Below are positions 35,501 to 46,739 of a DNA stretch of 64,000 nt, in pieces. The DNA is taken from the NCBI GenBank assembly GCA_964006375.1, contig OZ023262.1:196293907-196357906 (forward strand), read 5' to 3'. The first letter of the stretch is position 1. Each line of letters opens with the position of its first letter. The notes under the pieces were generated by a model, which did no database searches, was not told where the DNA came from, and was given only the letters and a program-made list of their open reading frames with translations. Source of the DNA: Tillus elongatus. Lineage: Eukaryota > Arthropoda > Insecta > Coleoptera > Cleridae. The position numbers and the translations under genes were made by a program.

Positions 35501-36270
35501 TTTGTTCATTGTAGGGTTTCTTGTCGGGGGCTGAAATCTGGTGGTGTTTTCTGCTTTAACTGGATCAGCACTCACACCTCAGTGCTCAAAGAAGTTAAAG
35601 GACAAGGACTAAGTTCCAAATAAGTCCACGAAGTTTTTTTGTTTTTTTTTTGTTTATTTTGTGTAACTTGAGTAGTACACCTACAATCAGATCATTATTA
35701 AGCTATACATACGTTTAAGTTGATGCTTTAACCTTGTCTTTGTGTGTGAGCTCGAGCAGTCGACTGTAAGGGGGATCTCTGCATCTTTGTTAAATTAAAT
35801 TAATAATTATATTTCTGACACAGTAACACATTTTTACCATCGCTGACTGTCAGCCTAAAATACAACAATTAATTAATGTAATCATTCCTCACTTATAGTG
35901 TTGTGATTCCAGCTATTAAATTTCACTTACCGTTGATGTCGTTGTATTTATTTAACTATCAGATAATTAACTAAAATACTTTGTGTAGAATAATTTATTA
36001 ATTTATAAACGTCTAACCCCCACAACCGTTCTTTTAACATCTGTTGCACCTGTCACTAGAAGTAGACCAATAGTCGTGACATACCTGCTGAGCCTGGTAC
36101 CAACTTCCGACGCTGAAGTTCCCAATTCCCGGGTGTAGCGTAACCATTCTCTATTCTTTCACTTTTACTCTTCCTTGTGGTTTGTTTCATTTCCCTTTCC
36201 TTCTTTCTTTATTTTTCCGAAACCCCCCTTTTCCTAAATTGTAACGGGCCAGAAGCCGGGCAGCTTTTCA
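35500..36270. other. GC-richer island, possible LTR-type or exon-like sequence
   Basis: A block beginning TGTCGGGGGCTGAAATCTGG (35533) and ending GTCGTGACA (about 36081) has TGTC...GACA ends, as LTRs do. On the minus strand an open frame of about 45 codons starts at about 36198 (MKQTTRKSKSERIENGY, then ELQRRKLVPGSAG), with CAG|GTATGT, a splice-donor match, near 36085. A polypurine tract lies on the minus strand near 36180-36225. These readings conflict and none is proven. Confidence 0.25.
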
Positions 36271-36655
36271 TTATTATATTTATTTAATATACTTTTTAAT
36301 CCATATCTTTTGCAATAATAAGAACATTATCTAAATAATAATGTTGGAATAATAGTTGATTTATTTGTTTCTCTTCTGATATGTGCATTTAAAAATTGTC
36401 TTATCTATCTATTACTAGTTGAATGCTGTTAAACGATAAATTTTTAAGTGGGCTTTATTAGAAAAAAGTAGCCACCTTGTCTACAATTTTTGATTGTGAT
36501 ATAAATTGTACACGTTTTAATTGTCATTAACTTTATCTTGATCTAGTATGTTTTAATTGTAAATTGGTATCAAAATTCCGTAATATCAGAACGATAAATT
36601 TGAAAGAAAACATTTTCTTGTATTGTCAAGCTAGGATAAGAAATTCTTAATTTTC

Positions 36656-37805
36656 TTGATCATGGATAATTTAGGTGACGTTTTGTTAGATATCAGAGGG
36701 GTCAGGATGAGAGAAGCTGACAGACGCCCATGGATATGAGTAAAAGTAATCTAGCATTTCGTCCCAGTTCGCGGAGTTGTAGTGCTAAACGATACGTGGG
36801 TGTGATGACTGTGTGACCTCGGGTTGCATCGCACAAGAAGCAGTGACCATGCCGTGGTCTGAGCGACCCAGGGGGGCGGTGATTGATATCTTATAGCAGT
36901 CAGGATTTGTAGTAAGAAGGATATCCAAGGGATTTGAGCTGTGTGTTGGGATGCGAGAAAATTAAGTAGGTTGCTGAACCATATTGGCTAAAGAATTGCT
37001 GACTGCAAAGGCCGCCACTGCTCTTCCTTGTGGATCGGTTTTTAAAGATCCTAGCCATTCCTTATTATGGACATTGAAGTCACCAAGAATAGTGACCTCG
37101 GAGGAAGGATATTCAGAAATCACATGGTCGGTTTTTTCAGAAAGACAGTCAAACAGCTGGACAAAGTTGTTGTCAGAAGGTGACCGGTAAATGCAACAGA
37201 TGAATTTAGTTGCAGCCCTGAGGGAGTTTTATCCACAGTATATCTTCCTTCCAGCTTCTAAGTTGGGGAGTCTGGTGCAGGGTAGATTGCTACGGACGTA
37301 CGCGCACAATCCTCCATGCAATCTAAAGGCAGTAAGGAGCTCATACCCCGGGAAATTAAGGTGATTAGTGGCTGGTTTGGCACTGGTTTGAGTTTTGGTG
37401 AGGAAGGGGAGTTGGGGCCTATTAGCCTGGAGGAAATGGTGGACAAAGTTCAGGTTATAATTTAGGCCACACATATTCGAGAAGGATATGTTAAATCATG
37501 ATGCTGGCGCCCTCTGTACACCCCTCTTTCGGAGATCCGAATGGAGGGGTATTTTACCTCCGAAATCTTTTGTACAAGGATGAGCCACCATCATTTTTGC
37601 TTATAAGGAAACCGACTCATACACCAGAACCGGAAACGTCCTTTGGGACTTCACCGACCCCTTGATGTAAGGGGTGGTACCTCCTCGGGCGGGAAAAAAA
37701 TCCTTTACTATCACGTAAAGGAAAATTCCACTACCACCCACCATATTGCAAGTATACCACACCAGCCAACTATTAAAGAGCTGACCAGCTCTAGAACTTG
37801 ATACC
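36656..37805 (-). mobile_element. Jockey/CR1-group LINE, copy 3 (5' part only)
   Basis: Matches copy 1 from its 5' region through the endonuclease domain, then stops at about 36656 in the sequence after TCTGATATCTAACAAAACG (copy 1 position about 990). It is therefore truncated at the 3' end, the opposite of usual LINE truncation. It reaches further 5' than copy 1: about 150-180 bases including CACCCCTTACATCAAGGGGT. A frame starting at 37807 (MVSSSRAGQLFNSWLVWY...) runs through this leader. The endonuclease frame is broken after GLCAYVRSNLPCTRLPNLEA by a frameshift. Confidence 0.88.
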
Positions 37806-37809
37806 ATAG

Positions 37810-38550
37810 ATATTTATTTTAGTATCGAGATATCGCAGACTCCTTAACACTTTTCTCGTGTATGTACATGCTATACATATTGTTCCAAAAAATATTTTTA
37901 GAATATTTTGTGTGGTCTAACTAATTAATAATAATAAGATATAATTTTACCGACACAAAGTTAAAAAATTAATCACAAATTAATTTGAATGAGAAAAACA
38001 TCATAATGTGCTGATTAAAATGGGTTTTAATTTATGCGTTTCTCTAACGAAGAAGACTTTATTACTGTTGAATTCTTTCTTTATTCACATAATATTCTCT
38101 TTTAATCCATATTAAAAGAATAATTCCACAGGAAGTAGTAAATCTGAATCAGCGTTACCTGTGCGCGTGAGTTTGCTGTATCATAGCAGCCACATAAGCT
38201 TCGATGATGGCACTAATTAGTCGTTCGTTTAGAAATTTAATACGTTAAATAGCTTCGCCATTTATTATACAAACTTATTCGTGTAAAACTATAAAAAGCT
38301 AATGAATTGTTGGGGTTATTACCGCTTCCGTTACTACTTTATGAATCACGCTACATGTTATAATATGGATCTGCCTGGCCATATTTTTCCGGGCACATGA
38401 ATAGAAGTATGCCACATTAACAGCGCAATCTAATAGTACTTTAATCTCATATTTATGGTAATATGTTTATTGTGGTGATATTTATCTGTACTTTTGTGTT
38501 TCAATGACAATAAATATGTAAACAAACATAATTTAATAATTCAATAACTT
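37810..38550. other. No recognised feature
   Basis: AT-rich unassigned spacer between two LINE copies. Confidence 0.4.
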
Positions 38551-38554
38551 ATAA

Positions 38555-38640
38555 GTACAATTTGAAGGATCCAATTCATCACAATACAGTTCTAAGACTT
38601 GACGTTTCGCCAGCAAAGATAGCGTCATCAGATGAGTGAA
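38555..38640 (-). ncRNA. Hammerhead-like repeat (family 2)
   Basis: Minus strand: CTGATGA (38631-38625), a stem of form CGCTA/TGGCG, GAAA (38608-38605) and GTC (38603-38601), then the arm TGTATTGTGATGAATTGGAT shared with 6.3 kb. Core boxes are exact, but if GAAA is kept whole the first stem II pair is a C-C mismatch, and stem III is only ACGT. TTTATAATCG lies about 20 bases upstream on the same strand. Functional status uncertain. Confidence 0.6.
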
Positions 38641-38754
38641 TAAACTCAGCGATTATAAACTAGAACTCCTAATTTTATGACAGTTGGGAAGAAATTGCAC
38701 ACAGCGTCCTCTGCGAAGATATACATACATAGTCGAAAACCTATGTAATTTAAA

Positions 38755-41172
38755 TTCCATTTTGGATCTCCGGGAGAGGGGTCTACAGAGGATGCCGGCA
38801 TCAAGATTTAACATATCCTTCTCGAATATATGTGGCTTAAATTCTAACCTGAGCTCCGTCCACCATTTCCTCCAGGCTGATAGGCCCCAACTCCTCTTCC
38901 TCACCGAAACCCAAATCAGTGCCAAAACAGCCACTAATCACCTTAATTTCCCGGGGTATGAGCTCCTTACTTCCTTTAGATTGCATGGAGGCGTATGTGC
39001 ATACGTCCGTAGCAATCTCCCCTGCACCAGACACTCCAATTTAGAAGCTGGAAGAAAATACATACTTTGGATGAAACTCTCTCTCTCTCTCTCTAAGGGC
39101 TGCAACTAAATTCATCTGTTGCATTTACCGGTCACCTTCTGACAACAACTTTGTCCAGCTGTTTGACTGCCTTTCTGAAAAAACCAACCATCTGATTTCT
39201 GAATATTCTTCCTCCGAGGTCACTATTCTTGGTGACTTCAATGTCCATAATAAGGAATGGCTAGGATCTTCAAAAACCGATCCACAAGGGAGAGCAGCGG
39301 AGGCCCTTGCAGTCAGAAATTCTTTAGCCAATATGGTTCAGCAACCTACTTACTTTCCTCGCGTCCAAATACACAGCTCAAATCCCTTGGATCTCCTTCT
39401 TACTACAAAACCTGAATGCTATAAGTTCAGTCACCGTCCCTCTTGGTCTCTCAGACCACGGCATGGTCACTGCTTCCTGCGCAATGCAACCCAATGTCAC
39501 AGAGTCATCACAACCACGTATCCTTTGGCACTACAACTCCGCGAACTAAGACGAAATGCGGGATTATTTTCCTTATTTCCATGGGCGTCTGTGTGCTTTT
39601 TTCGTCCTGACTCATCTGATATCTCACAAAACGTCACAGAAACTATCCAAGCTGGCATGGAATTATTTATTCCACGTACGCAGAAAACCTCTCTAGCCAC
39701 TCAAAAGCCCTGTTTCTCTAAATCCTGTGACAAGGCCAGACTTGAAATGGCCAAAACTCACAAAACGCTTCTACACAATCCCAGTCAAGAAAACCGTCAA
39801 GCATTTAACGACGCAATAAATCGCTATGTCCGCATTCTTTCTGAGGCAAAAAACTCATTTAATAACCACATCGAAAACAAAGTGCTCTCAAGCTCCAACG
39901 GCAGCAAACCCCTCTGGACTTTTGCTAAATCTATTGGGAACAATTTCTGCAAGAGCACGTTCCCACCTTTTGTTTCCGTGTATGAAATTGTTTCTAGCGC
40001 ACTGGGCAAGGCTGAACTTTTTGCCTCGTTGTTCGCCGGCAATTCTACTCTCAACCCACTTTCAAATGTTCAACCATCAACAGTCCCCAATGTCGCGCAT
40101 AAAATGACGGATATCGTTTTCAAAATTAAAAAGCACGAAAGATGCTCTATTCGCTTAATATCAGGCAAGCCTCTGGCCTTGACGAGATCTTAGCATTGTT
40201 CTCAAAAAATGCGCACCAGAACTTGCTCCTGTCCTGACTCGTCTGTTTCAGACATCTCACAATAGAGGCAGGACCCAAAGCGCTTTCTAGCAACTACAGG
40301 CCTATTTCTCTTCTTTCAGTCGTCTCTAAAGTGATGGAAAAGTATATAAACACCGAATTACTAAAATTTGTTGAAAAACTCAGTCTAATCCACGACAGGC
40401 AGTATGGATTCCGTCAGCGCAGATCAACTGCCGACCTCCTTTCCTTTGTCACCTTTCTTGTAACAAGTCGTTGGAACTACACGGTGAATCCCAGATTGTC
40501 GTTCTAGACATATCCAAAGCATTCGACCAGGTCTGGCACGCAGCGCTGCTTAATAAACTTGCGGCCTGTGGCCTACCACCAAAACTCTGCACCTAGACAG
40601 CAAATTGTCTCTCCAATCGGAGCATTTCTGTTGTCGTAGATGGCCATATGTATGTATCAAATTAATGCAGGAGTTCAGCTTTAACCCCTACTTTGTTTCT
40701 TCGCCACATCAATGACCTTCTTTCTAGCACATCGAACCCAGTTCACAGTTACGTGGACGACAGCACCCTCCACTTAAATATACAATATTCTAAGCCTGTC
40801 TCTGGAGGGTTCTGTCTCCGTGGATCTGCAAAAATATTAGTCTGGGGAAGTAGAAATATTGTACAATTCAACCCCACAAAATCTCAGTCTTGCTTTCTAT
40901 CTCACAAGAGATACACCAGCCCTAGACCCATCACAATGAATAACCAAGTTAGGTTTCCTCTTCCGGGCTCGCAAATACTTTTCACTAGCTAATCTCTATA
41001 CCTTATATACTTCATAAATAAGACCTAACCTCGAATACTGCTCCCACATCAGGGGTGCCGCTGCCGCTTCTACGCTCGCTGGGCTCCATTTAGAAGAGAG
41101 CTATGCGTTTCATCCGTGACCCTACGCTCATCCAAAGGCTGCCATCCCTTGCCCACCGACGTGCCGTTGGTG

Positions 41173-41207
<35 letters not shown>

Positions 41208-41348
41208 AGATATCTGCACGGGCACTACGCAGAGGAGCTTTATTCCATAGTTCCTCCACCTGCTGCCACCAACAGCTCTACCAGGGGAACAGAGCAAATG
41301 CACCCTTTTACTGTCCAGCTCTTTTGTCCCGAGGACTTCCAAGTTGTG

Positions 41349-41350
<2 letters not shown>
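38755..41350 (+). mobile_element. Jockey/CR1-group LINE, copy 2 (degenerate)
   Basis: Collinear with copy 1 from about position 115 to 2923. The endonuclease (38684-39109) and middle region (39333-40193) remain partly open. The RT has several deletions (for example near 40270 and 40810) and frameshifts; YADD has become YVDD, and the C-terminal part has lost about 35 bases near 41318. CT runs are expanded at about 39070-39091 and 41176-41202. The copy stops exactly where a (TA)n array begins (41351), so its 3' tail is missing. Confidence 0.9.

Positions 41351-41436
<86 letters not shown>
41351..41436. repeat. (TA)n microsatellite
   Basis: Starts at the break point of LINE copy 2 and is followed by unrelated AT-rich sequence. 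Confidence 0.98.
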
Positions 41437-41438
<2 letters not shown>

Positions 41439-41494
41439 TTACCAATATAAACTGTATAGTAGCAACAATGTAGGTACCATATTTAACTAAGTGA

Positions 41495-41642
41495 GGATTG
41501 GAACCTATGATAAGTACACTTGGAGTCCCCAAATCACCACAACACATCTTTTTAAAGAACTGCCGAGCGTTCACTTATAAAGTTAGCGTCATCAGAGGAT
41601 GAAAAATTCTAAACTACTTACAACTAAACATCACCTTTTATA
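41495..41642 (-). ncRNA. Hammerhead-like repeat with TATA-like box (family 2)
   Basis: Minus strand: TATAAAAGG (41642-41634), then about 40 bases later CTGATGA (41595-41589), CGCTAACTTT...AAGTG and AACGCTCGGCAG, a decayed version of the GAAACGATCGTCAGG seen in the 62.1- and 63.5-kb copies. The arm GATGTGTTGTGGTGATTTGG follows. The spacing of TATA box and ribozyme fits a terminal repeat acting as a promoter. Confidence 0.55.
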
Positions 41643-41689
41643 CTGAGTCTTAAGTAAAGACTAATACCGAGAGGAAGAAGAAATCGCAG

Positions 41690-42665
41690 GCAAATTTTCT
41701 GTGTATTGTACTTTAAAATGACTTTAAAAATTGTACAGTTTTTTTCTTAGAACGTCGAAGTCGCGATTTAAAACGTCAAAATTGGCAACACCTAGAAGAA
41801 AAACCTGAAACAAGCACTGGTTATGTACAGAAAATGTCGAAAAAACGTGTTTTACAAAGCCTCAAGTTTCAGCTTACACCGTCATTGTCCTTCATATTAC
41901 TAAAATATTTGCATAAAAATCATGTCAAATCTCTGTTACTTTAGCAGTGTTTTTAGTTATAGGGTGTATGGTTCAATAGTCTGTAATTTTTAGCATATCG
42001 CTATTGAGGGCACCGCGACTTTGAATTGCGAAAAGATTTTTTCAAATCAGTCGCTAGAGCCCATACATTTTCAGGGTGACGCATTTCCACGTAAAGGTCA
42101 ATATATCCGTTATTATACAAGATACGAGAAAAAATTGTTTACGATATTTATAGGGTGTCTTGAGCTGCATCTTACAAAACAATAATTAATTAATTATTTC
42201 TCTATCAATAATCACAGGTGGCTCATAAGTCGTTGGTGATACAAATTTTCGTTTTTTTAATCGAGCACCCCTTATTTTAGTGCATTTTTGCATTTTCCAT
42301 CGAATTATAATGCATGTTTTAAGGAAAAAATTAGAGTATTCATCGTTGTTGAGTTATCTCACTTGTTTTCAACTTTTCCAATATTTGTCGCATATTAAAA
42401 TTATGAATAGGCGTTTTTACCGATAGAAAGCGGAGCTCATGAAAATGATGCCTTTGGAGATACTTCCGTGTATATTATTGGTTATTTTTGTACTTTTTCA
42501 AACAATAAAGTTATTCAGATGAAATGTGATAAATATTGTTTCTACTATAAAGGTTATACTGGTAACTAAATTTGATGCCTACTTTAATTAAAAAGAGACA
42601 TATTATGTAATTATAAAAACATTTTGATGAAAATTGACTGCCTTAACGCACTTACTGCGTCCGGA
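41690..42665 (-). repeat. Family X, long copy lacking the right module
   Basis: AACGTCGAAGTCGCGATTT block (about 41750), left block remnant (about 42030), the GTGACGCATTTCCACG block (about 42078), ACAGGTGGCTCATAAGTCG (about 42215), the subterminal AGGTTATACTGGTAAC (about 42550) and an inverted A-motif at about 42632-42665. Confidence 0.7.
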
Positions 42666-42669
42666 ATTT

Positions 42670-43310
42670 GTTATCAATTACCCTATAAAAAATATTCATG
42701 CATATGAAACTTCAGCCTATCGATAATACTTACGACGAAATGTTGTAGTAAAGGAACATGGAAACAATTATTATTCTTTCCAATTATATAGCGATAAATG
42801 GATGATTCTATTGCCTGTAGCAGCTTAATAAAAACATTTTACAGATCATTACCTATAATGTAGTATTTTCTTCTGCAAACAGATGGCCGCAAGTGTAAAA
42901 CTTCAAAGGTACAAGTAAGTTGGAAGACATTAGCGCTTTATCTCTTTATATAACTTTAATTGGCCAGAGCGGATTCTAATAACAGACAAAGTCTTTGTTG
43001 TACTTTTTGTGGAAATTAAGACTGCTCTCAATTCTAAATTCGCTATGGCTACTTTTTCTTTACTAGATTTCCAGCTATTACTGTTTTACACAAACAACTT
43101 AATTATATAATTCTTCAACACTTCGTTGACTCTTCCTCGGGATTAAACAAGGAGTGAATAATAACATTATTATAAAACCCAAACTGCTGAATTACCATCT
43201 AATACCATTTAAAACGGTAAAATATTAATATTGTTTTATAACGGTTGAAGCTTTGGTTCCAAAATGGTTCTGTTCAAGTTTTTTGTGACAATAGAAAAAT
43301 GCACATAAGT
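42670..43310. other. No recognised feature
   Basis: Unassigned spacer. Confidence 0.4.
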
Positions 43311-43589
43311 ACACTGTGTCTGTAAAGTAACGCATACATTCAATAAAATTGAGAGTGACCATTATTAGGGAAAATTCAATAACAGGTCGCTGTTTATTTT
43401 CAAAAAGGAACTTTTTGATACAAAAATCTAGCCCCTATCGTTATGTCTGGGTCACGGGGTAGCTAGTCTTTTGAAATTTCTAAATTGGATGGTGGCTAGT
43501 GTGATACATCTTTTTAGCTCTAATCCAATCCAACACCGTTTTTTTTTGTAGGCATAAAACAAAGTTAGTAATCACATTTTTAGTAAATT

Positions 43590-44026
43590 TTTATTTTAAA
43601 AACTAGGCAAGTACCTTTCTTTTATTAATGGCTAGGATGAGTTCGTTATCCAGGAAAATCCGACAAGGTTTTCCGGAAAAGTTTAAGTTTTCTTTCGAAA
43701 AAAAAATTTTTCTCCGAAAATTACAAAGTTATTTTAATGAAATTTGATCGATATGTTTCCTTGCGAAAGACCTTCCTACGCACCAAAATTCAGCTTTCTA
43801 GGTTTATAAAAAATTGAGTTATTCAAATTTTTTTTTTTTTAGAAAAAAATCTTTTCTACGAAAATTACATTTTAATTAAATTTGACAAATACGTTGCCTT
43901 AGGAAAGGCCTTACTACTTACCGAAACTGAACTTTCTAAGTTTATAGAAAATTGAGTTATTCAAATTTGAGGCATTTAATAAAAATTCACTACCATAATG
44001 CACTTGCTGCCTCCAGAACTTTTTAT
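43590..44026 (-). repeat. Family X fragment nested in a mariner inverted end
   Basis: Runs from the right block (GGCAAGTACCTTTCTTTTATT) through two ATTTTCTA..ACTC units to an inverted A-motif (CTACCATAATGCACTTGCTG). The mariner end resumes directly after it at TTTTATTATCAGTAACACC. Confidence 0.8.
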
Positions 44027-44074
44027 TATCAGTAACACCTAACACAAGTGAAGCCTAGAAAGAATTACATAGTC

Positions 44075-45120
44075 TTATATAATCAAATGTTCTAAATGCC
44101 CGCCTTCTTGTGCGTGACAATATCCCTAACGGTCAACAAATTTTTGTTGGACTCCATAATCTCTGAAGAAATGTTGGTACAATCAGTTCTAATTCTTGTT
44201 TTTAATTCGTCGATAGCATCTGGTTTACTTTTGAGTACAATATTCCTCGAATTACCCCACAGAAAAAAATCTAAGGGAGTTAAGTCAGGGGACCTTGCTG
44301 GCCACTCGATTTAACCCAGCCTACCCATCCATCTGTTGGGAAATTGTTGATCCAGATACGGTCGAACATTGACGTCATAATGCGCAAGGGCACCAACTTG
44401 TCGATACCTCAAGTTCTGATTTACCATACCAGCATTGTGTCCATAAAGGAGATAGGTCCAATAACGTCGGAATGAGATATTGCTGCAAAAATTGTATATA
44501 TCGGGGTCTATTTATAGTTCCATCAAAAAAGAAGGGACCAATAATCCTACTTCTAACAATTCCCGCCCAAACATTTACCTTGTGTGGATATTTCTGTCAT
44601 TTTGTCGCATTCATTTTGAATTTCCCTTGCCCAATAGCTGGTTGGACTGTTAACTTCTCCATGTAGTGTAAAAGTAGATTCGTCCAAAAACGGATTATTT
44701 GGTACTTGCAAAGAGTTATCATTACATTTATCCATTAATATTGCACAAAACTACATTCTTCGGTCTGGATCTCCACCGGCTAACTCCTGCAAAAGCTGTA
44801 TTTTATAAGGATGAAGCTTTTCAAGTTCTAATACTCTATGTACCGTCTGAAATCGAATTCCATTGTCTCGGCCAATTTGCCGAACACCACTACTATGGAG
44901 ATTTTCTTCCATTGCCAATAAGACGTTTCATTACACTTCTTCACTTATAGACCGGCGACCTGTTTTTGGAAAATCTTCCACGTTAGACGTTTCTCGAATT
45001 TTTTTATCCATTCGACTCACTGTTGATTGATTGATTGATAGGCATATCCGGATATTAAGTATTAAACAGAATACACACCTCTGCCTGAGTTAGAATCCTG
45101 TCACCATAACCAATCATCAT
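44075..45120 (-). pseudogene. Mariner-superfamily transposase remnant
   Basis: Minus strand from about 45120: MIGYGDRILTQAEVCILFNT, SRMDKKIRETSNVEDFPKTG (helix-turn-helix with the spacer TGRRSIS), QTVHRVLELEKLHPYKIQLL, then FLDESTFTLHGEVN (first Asp, about 44680), NVWAGIVRSRIIGPFFFDG, a decayed second box (about 44400) and IEWPARSPDLTPLDFFLWG (third Asp, about 44290), ending EGGHLEHLII and stop at 44075. At least four frameshifts and several stops. Confidence 0.85.
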
Positions 45121-45716
45121 TGTGTGTGTCTAAGAAGCGGAGGATAATAAGGGATAATGGTTTATAACTAGGATAATATGAACATGGTAACGATGTAATT
45201 GTGATAAAAATGTAATAAATAATAAAACGAATTAACAACTTTTTTAAACAAACTTAACTGAATAAAATTTAAAACCAAATCTGTACATAATTAAATTAAA
45301 AAGTCTCGCGTCTTTACATTTTAAGAATCTAATCAAAAATCTCTTTTAATGTATACAAACACTGATATATGTAACCTTGCTTGGTCCACATTCTTCACAA
45401 TGCGCAATCAGCAATAGTCAGCATTCTTCAATATCGCAAACTGCAACTGCAACATTGTATAAACATAAGAGCAATTCCAGGTCAATAATTATAATTTCTA
45501 TGCGACCTACTTAAATATAAACGATATTATTTGGATTTATAATAGCAAATTTTCATATAAATATTTTTTACTGAAAAATAATATTAAATATATTTTCACG
45601 CCTCCAGCCACCCTTCTGGGTTGCTTTGTGTTCCATGAACAGTATGTGTGTGTTTTTTTTAAATTATTTATGTGTGTGTTTGTGCGTAGCCAATTATCAT
45701 AAGAACTTCAATTCTT

Positions 45717-46066
45717 GGTTCCGAACTAGGTGGCGACACGTTCACCACTCACTTAGTGTTTTAAGACTGGCTATACTACAGCCGTGTTATTTTTGGTGCA
45801 TTTTTGCTGCAATTAGTATGCCGTACTGAAGAGCTCTAATGAGAGCAAAACCGGTCTACGGTTCTAATTGTTGCGAAAATGCATCTAGTCTTACATACTT
45901 TGTCCCTATATTGGGGTAGAAATGGGCCAGGGCTAACAATTTTTTGAATTGTTAGTTAGTTGTATACTGTCTCTATTTTTAACACTCTGTGTTATTTGGA
46001 GCGGGCGTGACAACATAGTACTTGGTTCCGAACTAGGTGGCGACACGTTCACCACTCACTTAGTGT
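45717..46066 (+). mobile_element. Hammerhead repeat family 1: 350-bp insertion with target duplication
   Basis: TTCAATTCTT occurs immediately on both sides (45707-45716 and 46067-46076). The insertion begins and ends with the same 48-base sequence (identical from CTTGGTTCCGAAC to TTAGTGTTT, offset 307 bases), so it holds one 307-base unit plus a 43-base partial second unit. A hammerhead core lies at 45811-45872. It is non-coding. A more-than-unit-length, ribozyme-bearing insert is what reverse transcription of a circular or tandem RNA would give, as proposed for retrozymes. Confidence 0.78.
45811..45872 (+). ncRNA. Hammerhead ribozyme, family 1, one core change
   Basis: CTGAAGA (45826-45832), stem II GCTCT/AGAGC with loop AATG, AAAA (45847-45850) in place of GAAA, stem III ACCGGT, GTC ending at 45856. 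Stem I: inner CCGTA/TACGG and outer CAATTAG/CTAATTG, with the same internal loop position as the 12.6-kb copy. Loss of the conserved G of GAAA should abolish cleavage. Confidence 0.8.
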
Positions 46067-46739
46067 TTCAATTCTTTGAGCTATTGATAAACGCATTTTC
46101 CCAACATTTTAATAATTAATTTGAAAAAGCAAAAGTTTAAAATTATTGGTATTCACTTTGCACGACAACCAAAACGAGAATTTACTCTTATTATAGATTG
46201 CAAAAAAATGTCAAACTTATGCTTGATTACACATGTCACATAGCAGATAATTGTTACCATCAGTCGATTGTCACAGATACGACATAGTAGTATACAACAA
46301 AATCTCTAGAGTTCTTTTCGTACAAGCAGTTCAACATTTTGAACATTGTTTGCAGGCTTTGAGATATTGAATTATCATATCATAAGCATCATATCAGTAT
46401 CATAATACTGGACCATGTAATTCTTTACAGGCTTCATTGTGTTAGGTGTTACTGATAATAAAAATGTTATTACTCACTTTATTTTATTCCAACAAAAAAA
46501 AACATGGTGTTGCTGAATAGAGAAGTGGATTAGCTTTTAAAAATGTATTACACTATCTACCCTCCGATTTCAAAATTTCGAGGAGCTACCCTTTCAGGAG
46601 GTATCACGATACAGGTGAGATTTTTATTTCAAAAAGTTAGTTTTTGACAATAAATTCGACCTATTTTTGAATTTTTCTTCGTAATGGTCACTTTCAATTT
46701 TATTGAATTGATCCGTTACTTTATATACACAGTGTAGAT

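Larger units (their letters stand above)
43312..46734 (-). mobile_element. Mariner-superfamily element with about 350-bp inverted ends and two nested insertions
   Basis: Ends read CACTGTGT followed by (G)TAAAGTAACG on both strands, with TA outside each (43310-43311, 46735-46736). The inverted ends share ATTCAATAAAATTGA, GTGACCATTA and, further in, TTATTATCAGTAACACCTAA. The left end is split by a family X fragment (about 43590-44026), and a 350-bp hammerhead element (45717-46066) sits between the transposase start and the right end. It is the best-preserved set of nested insertions in the window. Confidence 0.85.
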
